Source: Deltaproteobacteria bacterium
GTDB taxonomy: Bacteria > Desulfobacterota > DSM-4660 > Desulfatiglandales > Desulfatiglandaceae
Direction of reading: 5' to 3'
NCBI GenBank assembly: GCA_019313765.1
Contig: JAFDAP010000131.1
Location: forward strand, 1 to 5,843
DNA length: 5,843 nt
Shown: positions 1 through 5,834 of the stretch, in pieces
Numbering within the stretch: the stretch's first letter is position 1
Layout: each line of letters begins with the position of its first letter
Translations under genes and position numbers: made by a program
The notes under the pieces: generated by a model
Seen by the model: only the letters and a program-made list of their open reading frames with translations
What the model was told of the DNA's origin: nothing
Databases searched by the model: none

Positions 1-1
1 G

Positions 2-1099
2 GTCTTAAAGAGGGTCAATCTGGAGCCTAACGTGGTGGACGAAGTCTTCTGGGGCGTTGGAGATACATCACCCTGTAAGGATGTTTATACGCCGGTGGCT
101 GCCAGACAGACGTTGATAAAGGCTGGCCTACCTGCGGAGACGCCTTCTATTGCCTTTGATAAGGCATGTGTGTCCGCCATGTCGGCCGTAAAATTGGGAG
201 CGATGGCAATACGGCTTGGTGAGATTGAGGTAGCCATTGGAGGGGGAGCGACCTCTTTCAGCCAAGAGCCGCTGATTGTTAGGGGCGTTCGCTACGAGGG
301 GTTTCGCATAGGGGATGTGAAGATGGAGGATCCCCTATATATGCTGGGCTACAAGGATTTCAATCCTGTTTCCGTGGATACCGACGATGTGGCCTTCGAG
401 TACGGCATCGGGAGGGAAGAACAGGATGAGTGGGCTGCCAGGAGCCATGAAAACTATGGTGCAGCATGGAATGCGGGCAAGTTTAAGGAAGAAATTATGC
501 CGGTAGCAGTCCAGTTAAAAAGACAGGAACCCTTTGTTATGGAAATCGACGAGCAATACCGGCCTGGTACAACGCTCGAAAAATTGGCGAAGTTAAAGCC
601 GATTTACGGTACAAGGGCCATTACTGCGGGCAATGCTCCCGGCCTGAATGACGGGGCAACAGCCGTACTTTTTATGAGCAGAAAAAAGGCAAAGGAATTT
701 GGCCTTGAGCCTCTGGCGACCATTGTGAGCATGAGTTCCGTCGCCATACATCCCAACCGCATGCCCGAGGGTCCCGCTTATGCCATGAAAAAGGTGTTGG
801 ATACGGCACAATTGACGGTAGAGGACATTGATGTGATGGAAATCAATGAGGCATTTGCGGCCGTGCCGCTGGTTAGCATCGCTTTGCTGGTAGATAAGGA
901 CAAGGGCAAGGCGAAGTCCGTTCAAGAAAAGACGAACATCAACGGAAGCGCCATCGCGATTGGCCATCCCAACACCGCCAGCGGAGCACGAATCATCATG
1001 AATCTCATGTACGAATTAAGACGCCGGGGTGGCGGCATAGCTATGGGCAGCATATGCGGTGGCCTGGCACAGGCCGATGCGGTGATCTTGAAGGTGTAA
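2..1099 (+). CDS. Thiolase (acetyl-CoA C-acyltransferase family), 5' end cut off by the window
   Basis: Thiolases cleave 3-oxoacyl-CoA with free CoA, or run the reverse condensation, in the cytoplasm. The frame is open to the left edge, so the GTG at 32 is not the start: a protein beginning there would lack the first strand of the fold. About 365 residues are visible against a usual 390-400, so roughly 25-35 are missing. Motifs: nucleophilic Cys in KACVSAMSA (codon 167-169), TAGNAPGLNDGA (about 626-661), NEAFAA (about 845-862), catalytic His in GHPNTASGAR (His codon 965-967) and second catalytic Cys in ICGGLAQADA (codon 1055-1057). NEAFA marks a classical thiolase rather than an SCP2-type one. 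The flanks of the Cys and His deviate from the common CxSG and GHPxGAxGAR forms, so the acyl specificity is uncertain. Next to a dehydrogenase and a mutase, a chain-shortening step in an acyl-CoA catabolic route is likely. Family assignment is firm; the substrate is unknown. Confidence 0.93.
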   Translation, partial: VLKRVNLEPNVVDEVFWGVGDTSPCKDVYTPVAARQTLIKAGLPAETPSIAFDKACVSAMSAVKLGAMAIRLGEIEVAIGGGATSFSQEPLIVRGVRYEGFRIGDVKMEDPLYMLGYKDFNPVSVDTDDVAFEYGIGREEQDEWAARSHENYGAAWNAGKFKEEIMPVAVQLKRQEPFVMEIDEQYRPGTTLEKLAKLKPIYGTRAITAGNAPGLNDGATAVLFMSRKKAKEFGLEPLATIVSMSSVAIHPNRMPEGPAYAMKKVLDTAQLTVEDIDVMEINEAFAAVPLVSIALLVDKDKGKAKSVQEKTNINGSAIAIGHPNTASGARIIMNLMYELRRRGGGIAMGSICGGLAQADAVILKV

Positions 1100-1104
1100 G
1101 GTGG

Positions 1105-1120
1105 ATAGCCGTCAGGCTAA
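1105..1120 (+). repeat. Left terminal inverted repeat, itself a small hairpin
   Basis: The sequence ATAGCCGTCAGGCTAA contains TAGCC and GGCTA separated by a GTCA loop, giving a 5-bp stem. It begins 6 nt after the thiolase stop codon. No T-run follows, so it is not a typical intrinsic terminator. It may still act as a REP-like structure at the 3' end of the message. Confidence 0.6.
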
Positions 1121-1415
1121 ACTAATTCCCACTTGAGATATGACAAATTCGAGGACTAAATTCCAAATAACAAGCACCAAATTTCAAACAATATCCAAAT
1201 CTCAAATACCAATGACCAAAATAACGCAGCGTCATAATAGCGTATCTTCTCAATAATTTGGGGTAAGCGCCTTGGTAGACCACATTACTGGATTCCCAAA
1301 AAAATTATGTCTGATAAGGAGCGTTTTGATATTGTAATTTGGAATTTGTTTGTTATTTGTTTATTGGGATTTGAGATTTGCCGTCAGGAGAGACCAAAAT
1401 GTTGGCAGAATCATG

Positions 1416-1431
1416 TTAGCCTGACGGCTAT
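1416..1431 (-). repeat. Right terminal inverted repeat, itself a small hairpin
   Basis: This is the exact reverse complement of the left repeat over all 16 nt and has the same TAGCC-N4-GGCTA hairpin. It ends 54 nt before the acyl-CoA dehydrogenase start, so the element sits directly in that gene's leader region and could affect its expression. Confidence 0.6.
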
Positions 1432-1485
1432 GCCCCGAGAAGTTGTACCAGAAAAGCTATAACTCTTGAAACTTGAGGGAGAGAA

Positions 1486-3333
1486 ATGGCAAAAACCCTA
1501 ATTGATACAAGGGATGTCCGATTTGTCCTTTTTGAGCAGCTCGAGATTGATAAATGCCTCTCACCCGAACTCAGAGAAGAATATGATTCGGAAACACTTG
1601 AAATGGTAGTAAATGAGGCCGAAAAGCTGGCAGTTAATGTCATTGCTCCAACCAACAAAGATGGAGATAAGATAGGGTGCCGGTTTAAAGAAGGGAAAGT
1701 GTCCGTACCACCTTCCTTCCAAAAGGCCTATGATCTGGTTTGTGAGGGGGGCTGGAATGTTATTTCGGACCCAATGGAGTCCGGAGGCCAGGGACTGCCC
1801 AAGGCCGTAGAAATCTGTTGTCGTGAATACTTCGAAGCCGCGAATGTAGCTCTCAGCAACTACATGAACCTGACACATGGTGCCGGCAAGCTAATAGAGA
1901 TATTTGGAACATCGGAACAGAAAGAGAACTACTTAGAAAAACTGTACACAGGGGAGTGGTGTGGCACCATGTGCATTACCGAGCCGGACGCCGGATCCGA
2001 TGTTGGGGCCATAAAGACATCGGCAGAAAGAAATCCCGACGGCACATACTCCATAAAAGGCACCAAGATCTTTATCACAGGCGGCGACCATAACCTGGTG
2101 GAAAACATCATCCACATGGTTCTGGCAAGAATCGAAGGGGACCCCCCCGGGACCAGAGGCTTATCCCTGTTTCTGGTTCCTAAATTGAGGGTCTCTGATG
2201 GAAACATTGGGGAGCCGAACGACGTTATGTGTACCGGTATTGAAGAAAAGATGGGTATCCATGGATCGCCCACCTGCAGCTTAAACTTCGGAGACGAGGA
2301 TAACTGTATCGGGTATCTTGTCGGCAAGGAACAACAGGGCATCATGGTGATGTTTCACATGATGAATGAGGCGAGACAGATGGTGGGCTCGCAGGGCCTG
2401 GGTGTGGGTAGTGCAGCCTATCTCGAGGCCCTTTCATACGCCGTTGAACGTATCCAGGGCGTTCATTTTTCCCAAACACGCAACCCTGACGCCCCGAAAG
2501 TCCCCATCATAGAGCATCCCGACATCCGGTTTAGCCTCATGAAAATGAAGGCATTAGTCGAAGGGTGCCGGGGGCTTGTGTATTATCACGCCCACTGCAT
2601 GGACCGTGCGGAGATTGCATCAACAGATGAGGAGAAGGGCAGATGGCAGGGTATGGTAGATCTTCTGACGCCAGTCTGCAAGGCTTATTCCACAGATCGG
2701 AGCATTGAGATTTGTTCTGCTGCCATCCAGGTGCTTGGAGGATATGGGTATTCGAGTGAATTCCCCGTGGAGCAATACCTGCGGGATGTGAGAATAACGC
2801 CTATCTACGAAGGGACTAACGGCATTCAGGGGATAGATCTGTTAACAAGAAAAGTTGTGATGAAAAAAGGGAGTGTCTTTCAAACGTTCCTATCTGAGCT
2901 GGATAAGGTTATAGCTAAGGCAGGAAAGCTGGAGAGCCTTTCCGAATATGCCTCAATAATGGAAAAATACAAGGTGATTTTGGAAGAAGGGAGAGACTAT
3001 CTGACAAAGGAAATGAAAGAGGATTCGGGAATCGCCATGTCAAAGGCCACGAGATTCCTGGAATTCTTTGGAGATATTACCCTTGGCTGGCTCTGGCTTT
3101 GGCAGGTGGTCCTTGCAGAGCAAAAGGTTCAGGCAATCCTGGAGCAAAAAGGGAAGACTATGGAAGAGCTTGATACGGCAAATCCTGGTGATAAGGAACT
3201 CGCCTACTATACAGGGAAGATTGAGACCGGGAAATTTTATTTGGAACGGATCATGCCTGGGGTAATTGGTAAGCTGGAAGAGATCAAGTCAGAAGGTGAG
3301 GATTTTCTTCAGATGGCCGTGGATTGTTTTTGA
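1486..3333 (+). CDS. Acyl-CoA dehydrogenase, long DmdC-like type
   Basis: FAD enzyme that oxidises an acyl-CoA to the 2,3-enoyl-CoA and passes electrons to an electron-transfer flavoprotein. At 615 residues it belongs to the roughly 600-residue subfamily that includes 3-methylmercaptopropionyl-CoA dehydrogenase DmdC. The N-terminal extension is recognisable in RDVRFVLFEQL (9-19). Signature 1, ITEPDAGSD, lies at 164-172; FITGG at 196-200; signature 2, QVLGGYGYSSEFPVEQYLRD, at 415-434. IYEGTNGIQ (440-448) carries the expected catalytic base Glu442. A helical C-terminal extension follows (about 460-615, with the Trp-rich GWLWLW at 534-539). The ATG has a purine-rich ribosome site (GAGGGAGAG, 1475-1483) 2 nt upstream, or GAGGGA 5 nt upstream. 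The mutase large subunit begins 90 nt after the stop with no obvious terminator, so co-transcription is likely. Many relatives act on ordinary fatty acyl-CoAs, so DMSP metabolism should not be assumed; the substrate is probably set by the neighbouring mutase pathway. Confidence 0.95.
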   Translation: MAKTLIDTRDVRFVLFEQLEIDKCLSPELREEYDSETLEMVVNEAEKLAVNVIAPTNKDGDKIGCRFKEGKVSVPPSFQKAYDLVCEGGWNVISDPMESGGQGLPKAVEICCREYFEAANVALSNYMNLTHGAGKLIEIFGTSEQKENYLEKLYTGEWCGTMCITEPDAGSDVGAIKTSAERNPDGTYSIKGTKIFITGGDHNLVENIIHMVLARIEGDPPGTRGLSLFLVPKLRVSDGNIGEPNDVMCTGIEEKMGIHGSPTCSLNFGDEDNCIGYLVGKEQQGIMVMFHMMNEARQMVGSQGLGVGSAAYLEALSYAVERIQGVHFSQTRNPDAPKVPIIEHPDIRFSLMKMKALVEGCRGLVYYHAHCMDRAEIASTDEEKGRWQGMVDLLTPVCKAYSTDRSIEICSAAIQVLGGYGYSSEFPVEQYLRDVRITPIYEGTNGIQGIDLLTRKVVMKKGSVFQTFLSELDKVIAKAGKLESLSEYASIMEKYKVILEEGRDYLTKEMKEDSGIAMSKATRFLEFFGDITLGWLWLWQVVLAEQKVQAILEQKGKTMEELDTANPGDKELAYYTGKIETGKFYLERIMPGVIGKLEEIKSEGEDFLQMAVDCF

Positions 3334-3411
3334 TCTGGACCAACCTGTTGAAGGAAAGATAAAACAAATTCGCTTTTCGATTAAATTTATAAATTGCAGA
3401 CAAACCGGCTT

Positions 3412-3419
3412 GGAGGTGA
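3412..3419 (+). promoter_or_regulatory. Strong Shine-Dalgarno that fixes the mutase start at 3424
   Basis: GGAGGTGA is a full-length match to the anti-Shine-Dalgarno sequence and ends 4 nt before the ATG at 3424. The in-frame TTG at 3394 lies upstream of this site and has none of its own, so the longer reading (10 extra residues) is very unlikely. Confidence 0.88.
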
Positions 3420-3423
3420 CAAA

Positions 3424-5094
3424 ATGAGCGACCAGGATACAATTGGTAATTTCAGAAAGGCAAAGGAGGCGTGGGAGAAGGCCAGGGCGAAATATGCCAA
3501 AAAAATAAAGCCCCATCCGAACATTTCAGGGATTCCCATAAAGACCGTTTACACGCAGGAAGATATTGAAGGTTTGGACCTGAATACCATGCCCGGCGTT
3601 TACCCGTTTACAAGAGGGCTTTATGCGGACGGATATGCCTTGACTCCCTGGATGCAGCAAATGGTTTTTGGGTATGGGTGTGTTGATGATACAAGAAAAA
3701 AGATGGAATCTCTGGTGGAACAGGGCATGGAGGGATATTTTGGGCATAAGGTCTTCAATGTGGTCTATGATATCCCCACCATGTATGGAATCGATGCAGA
3801 CCACCCCGAGGCGGAAGGAAACGTGGGGCAATGTGGGGTTCACCTGTGCACCCCGGACGATTATGATGAACTGATCAGAGACTGGGAGCTGGAGACCACC
3901 AACTTCTCTTTGATCACCGGGGATAACTGTCTGCCGGGTCTGGCTCAAATTGTGGCTGCTGCAGAAAGACGTGGGAAAAGCATGGATTCTTTAAGGGGGA
4001 ATTCCATGAATTGGTACCCCCGTATCGCAGTTCAGGACATCCCATCCTGGGAGCCGAAACATGGGTATGCCTTGATGGCAGACCTCATCAAATACTGCAC
4101 CAGGAATATGCCTGCGTGGAATACGACAAACATTTTTATGTATGGAATCTCAGAGGCTGGAGCCACGCCGGTGCAAGAATTGGCTTATGGTTTGGCATGG
4201 GGGAAATCGGTCATTGATGCGGGAAAGGGTATAGGTATTGACCCGGATCGTTTTGTGGGACGGTTGGGATTCCAGATCGGCATCCAGATGAATTTTTTCG
4301 AGGAGATTGCGAAGTTGCGCGCCCATCGAAAAATGTGGGCAAAGATCACCAAAGATGCCGGCTGCACGAAGCCTCGATGTTTCCACGCCAGAGTACATAT
4401 ACACACCAGCGGCAATGTGCTTGTGGCACAACAACCGCTCAATAACACCGCGCGCATCACCATGCAGATTATGGCGGCCGTCCTGGGGGGTGTTCAGTCC
4501 ATACATTCTTGCTCCTATGACGAGACCATCGGCATTCCAACGGAGCTTTCACATAGGACGGCCCTAAGGTCACAGCAGATTATGATGTGGGAGAGCGGGA
4601 TGCGAGATGTGACGGATCCTCTGGCGGGGTCCTACTTCGTGGAGTGGTTGACCGACCAAATTGAAAAAGAGGCGTGGAAGGTCTTTAATGAAGTGGAAGA
4701 ACGTGGCGGTTATATGAAAGGCCTTGAAGACGGTTGGATCAAGCGCGAAATCGATAACAGCGCCTATGACAGAAAGGCGAAGATCACGAGTGGCAAACTG
4801 CCCGTAGTGGGTGTAAACAAGTACGTGAGCGACGAAAAGGAAGAGCACCAGCCATTCAGAATTGATTATGCAATAGAACGTAAGGCTATCGAACGTTTAA
4901 GGGCATTCAAGAAAAAACGTAGTCAGCAAGATGTGGATAAAGCGCTGGCGGATTTGAAGAATGCCTGTGTAGAGCTTAAAGAGAATAGAGGAGAATTAAT
5001 GCCGCATCTGATTGAAGGTGCGAGGAAGGGTATTACCAATGGTGAAATGATGGACGTTATGCGTGATGCCTTTGGATGGATAGTAACAGAATAG
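3424..5094 (+). CDS. Adenosylcobalamin-dependent acyl-CoA mutase, large (catalytic) subunit, divergent active site
   Basis: Large subunit of a methylmalonyl-CoA-mutase-family enzyme; such enzymes move a thioester-bearing group between adjacent carbons of an acyl-CoA by a radical mechanism. The 556 residues lack the C-terminal B12 domain, which is the next gene, as in isobutyryl-CoA and 2-hydroxyisobutyryl-CoA mutases. Family landmarks: SGIPIKTVYT (35-44), PFTRG (61-65), YDIPT (115-119), DADHPEAEGNVG (124-135), EAGAT (244-248), ELAYGLA (252-258), MNFFEEIAKLRA (289-300), HTSG (327-330), PLNNTAR (338-344), AAVLGG (351-356), DPLAGSYFVE (398-407) and VVGVNKY (461-467). Pocket positions differ strongly by manual alignment to methylmalonyl-CoA mutase: Arg82 to Thr74, Thr85 to Met77, Arg87 to Gln79, Tyr89 to Val81, Gln197 to Met195 and His244 to Gly241. 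Arg207 aligns near Gln204/Asp205, where a one-residue gap leaves the choice open. About six extra residues lie before the YDIPT strand. Methylmalonyl-CoA is therefore an unlikely substrate. A branched, hydroxylated or aryl-substituted acyl-CoA is possible but unproven. Confidence 0.92.
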   Translation: MSDQDTIGNFRKAKEAWEKARAKYAKKIKPHPNISGIPIKTVYTQEDIEGLDLNTMPGVYPFTRGLYADGYALTPWMQQMVFGYGCVDDTRKKMESLVEQGMEGYFGHKVFNVVYDIPTMYGIDADHPEAEGNVGQCGVHLCTPDDYDELIRDWELETTNFSLITGDNCLPGLAQIVAAAERRGKSMDSLRGNSMNWYPRIAVQDIPSWEPKHGYALMADLIKYCTRNMPAWNTTNIFMYGISEAGATPVQELAYGLAWGKSVIDAGKGIGIDPDRFVGRLGFQIGIQMNFFEEIAKLRAHRKMWAKITKDAGCTKPRCFHARVHIHTSGNVLVAQQPLNNTARITMQIMAAVLGGVQSIHSCSYDETIGIPTELSHRTALRSQQIMMWESGMRDVTDPLAGSYFVEWLTDQIEKEAWKVFNEVEERGGYMKGLEDGWIKREIDNSAYDRKAKITSGKLPVVGVNKYVSDEKEEHQPFRIDYAIERKAIERLRAFKKKRSQQDVDKALADLKNACVELKENRGELMPHLIEGARKGITNGEMMDVMRDAFGWIVTE

Positions 5095-5167
5095 GAATCC
5101 CTTGACAGACAAGGCAGGCTATTACAAATGAGATCAGAGTCGTTAAGTTTTGAACATTGTTAAAATT

Positions 5168-5175
5168 GGGGGGGA
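5168..5175 (+). promoter_or_regulatory. G-rich ribosome binding site of the small subunit
   Basis: Seven G residues followed by A form the only purine-rich site ahead of the B12-binding subunit. It lies directly against the ATG at 5176, too close to work, but 6 nt before the ATG at 5182. The second ATG is therefore the better start. Confidence 0.55.
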
Positions 5176-5181
5176 ATGACT

Positions 5182-5589
5182 ATGCCTGATCAAAACATTA
5201 GAGTGCTGCTGGCCAAGAAAAAGATTGACGTTCATGGCCGTGGCAGCAAATTGATCGCCAGGGAATTGAGAGATGCCGGGATGGAGGTCATATACTTTCG
5301 TTTCGGAACTGTTGATGACATTGTCAATGCGGCGATTCAGGAGGACGTGGATGTTATAGGTATTAGTATAATGACCAGCGGTCATTTAAGAATTACGGAA
5401 AAGTTGATCCCTGCGCTGAAGCAAAATGGCATGACAGATGTGCTGGTGATAATGGGGGGTACCATCCCGGAGGTTGATTTTGATGACCTGAGGAAAATGG
5501 GTGTCCATGAGGTTTTTGCTCCTGGCTTGCCAGGCGAAACGGTTGCCGAATACATCAAATCCCATGTAGGCAAGGCCAAATTAAACTAA
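5182..5589 (+). CDS. B12-binding small subunit of the acyl-CoA mutase
   Basis: Stand-alone cobalamin-binding domain of 135 residues, the usual size for small subunits of two-component acyl-CoA mutases (about 136). It should bind adenosylcobalamin base-off/His-on and pair with the large subunit encoded 87 nt upstream. The three B12 elements are visible: D-x-H-x-x-G as DVHGRG (Asp16, His18 lower axial ligand, Gly21); the S-x-L position as SIM (Ser62, Met64) before SGHL; and the GG pair in MGGTIP (Gly92-Gly93). The lysine before the DxH motif is kept, but the usual GxDGH context reads KIDVH, with three lysines in a row (12-14). The middle, FGTVDDIVNAAIQEDVDVIGIS, follows the family pattern. An alternative start at 5176 adds two residues (Met-Thr). 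The 87-nt gap upstream holds no clear terminator, so it is probably in the same transcript as the large subunit. Confidence 0.93.
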   Translation: MPDQNIRVLLAKKKIDVHGRGSKLIARELRDAGMEVIYFRFGTVDDIVNAAIQEDVDVIGISIMTSGHLRITEKLIPALKQNGMTDVLVIMGGTIPEVDFDDLRKMGVHEVFAPGLPGETVAEYIKSHVGKAKLN

Positions 5590-5604
5590 AACTTTTAGTA
5601 ACTG

Positions 5605-5786
5605 CTCAGGTTCAACGTTCAGAGGTTCAGGGTTCAAGGTTAGATTCATGAAAGACAGGTTCGATTCTATACCAAATGCATAGTTCATCCAGTTCTTACA
5701 GAACACCAGGTGCTATTGCACACAAATCCGGAGCGAATTCTTTGTGATTAACCTTGAACTGTGAACCGTGAACCTGACAACCTGAG
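5605..5786. repeat. Imperfect 38-nt inverted-repeat element with GGTTCA-type repeats
   Basis: The two 38-nt arms, 5605-5642 and 5749-5786, are reverse complements at 27 of 38 positions without gaps. They match perfectly at both outer 8 nt (CTCAGGTT / AACCTGAG) and inner 11 nt (GTTCAAGGTTA / TAACCTTGAAC). Each arm is built from degenerate copies of a GGTTCA(A/G) heptamer. The 106 bp between them shows no gene or known motif. The whole lies in the 254-nt gene-free stretch after the small subunit. It resembles dispersed intergenic repeats; as RNA it could fold into a long stem downstream of the mutase genes. Confidence 0.6.
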
Positions 5787-5802
5787 TTATAACTTTTATA
5801 AA

Positions 5803-5820
5803 ACCGGTCCTGTACCCGGT
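5803..5820 (+). other. Small GC hairpin in the leader of the downstream gene
   Basis: ACCGG and CCGGT form a perfect 5-bp stem around an 8-nt loop. It is followed by CATTTAATAA rather than a T-run, so terminator function is doubtful. It lies just before the ribosome site at the window end and could be a leader hairpin or chance. Confidence 0.3.
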
Positions 5821-5828
5821 CATTTAAT

Positions 5829-5834
5829 AAGGAG
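5829..5834 (+). promoter_or_regulatory. Shine-Dalgarno for a gene starting just past the right edge
   Basis: AAGGAG followed by the A-rich spacer AAAGAAACC runs to the last base. An initiation codon at 5844 would be 9 nt from this site, a usual distance. No start codon follows within the window, so the downstream + strand gene is inferred only. Confidence 0.55.

Larger units (their letters stand above)
1105..1431. repeat. Intergenic repeat element bounded by 16-nt inverted repeats
   Basis: The gene-free stretch 1100-1485 is largely occupied by this 327-bp structure. Its ends are perfect 16-nt inverted copies (1105-1120 and 1416-1431). Inside lie A-rich words on the left (1158-1225) and their T-rich counterparts on the right (1331-1380). 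Examples are an 11-nt inverted match (1158-1168 with 1337-1347) and a 12-nt match (1196-1207 with 1369-1380). A third copy of the core GCCGTCAGG lies at 1380-1388 and can pair with 1420-1428. No transposase or convincing gene is inside, so it resembles a non-autonomous MITE/REP-type intergenic element. The central part, about 1226-1320, shows nothing recognisable. Whether it is mobile cannot be told from one copy. Confidence 0.6.

Noticed and set aside
593..967. 124-codon minus-strand frame opposite the thiolase
   Set aside because: It lies wholly within a well-supported thiolase with intact motifs and has no recognisable domain; it is a shadow frame.
1402..1420. Possible sigma-54 promoter (TGGCAGAATCATGTTAGC)
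   Set aside because: The GG to GC spacing is about 3 nt longer than the fixed -24/-12 spacing, and the site overlaps the inverted repeat.
1307..1462. A 51-codon + strand reading frame (MSDKERFDIVIWNLFVIC...) inside the repeat element
   Set aside because: It has no ribosome site, runs through the T-rich repeat and the right inverted repeat, and its I-W-N-L-F-V-I-C-type composition is what such repeats give when translated.
1929..2345. 138-codon minus-strand frame opposite the acyl-CoA dehydrogenase
   Set aside because: It overlaps the conserved signature region of the dehydrogenase and its translation is Pro/Ser-rich with no motif; shadow frame.
3384..3395. AATTTATAAATT perfect palindrome upstream of the mutase
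   Set aside because: An AT-only 12-mer in an AT-rich gap is expected by chance; no second copy or promoter context supports an operator.
3526..3948. 140-codon minus-strand frame opposite the mutase large subunit
   Set aside because: It overlaps highly conserved mutase motifs and has no ribosome site or domain of its own.
3424..5094. Naming the large subunit methylmalonyl-CoA mutase or 2-hydroxyisobutyryl-CoA mutase
   Set aside because: The diagnostic pocket residues of both are absent (Tyr89/Arg207/His244 for the first; the Ile and extra Asp for the second, where the aligned residues appear to be Val81 and Val114).
5100..5114. CCTTG-ACAGA-CAAGG hairpin after the mutase large-subunit stop
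   Set aside because: Only a 5-bp stem with no T-run; too weak for a terminator.
5102..5128. Possible sigma-70 promoter: TTGACA at 5102-5107 with TACAAA at 5123-5128
   Set aside because: The -35 match is perfect, but the -10 matches only 4 of 6 and the spacing is 15 nt. It sits between two subunits expected to be co-transcribed.
5585..5599. ACTAAAA-C-TTTTAGT palindrome over the small-subunit stop codon
   Set aside because: AT-rich with almost no loop; the real stem would be about 5 bp and unstable, so not called as a terminator.
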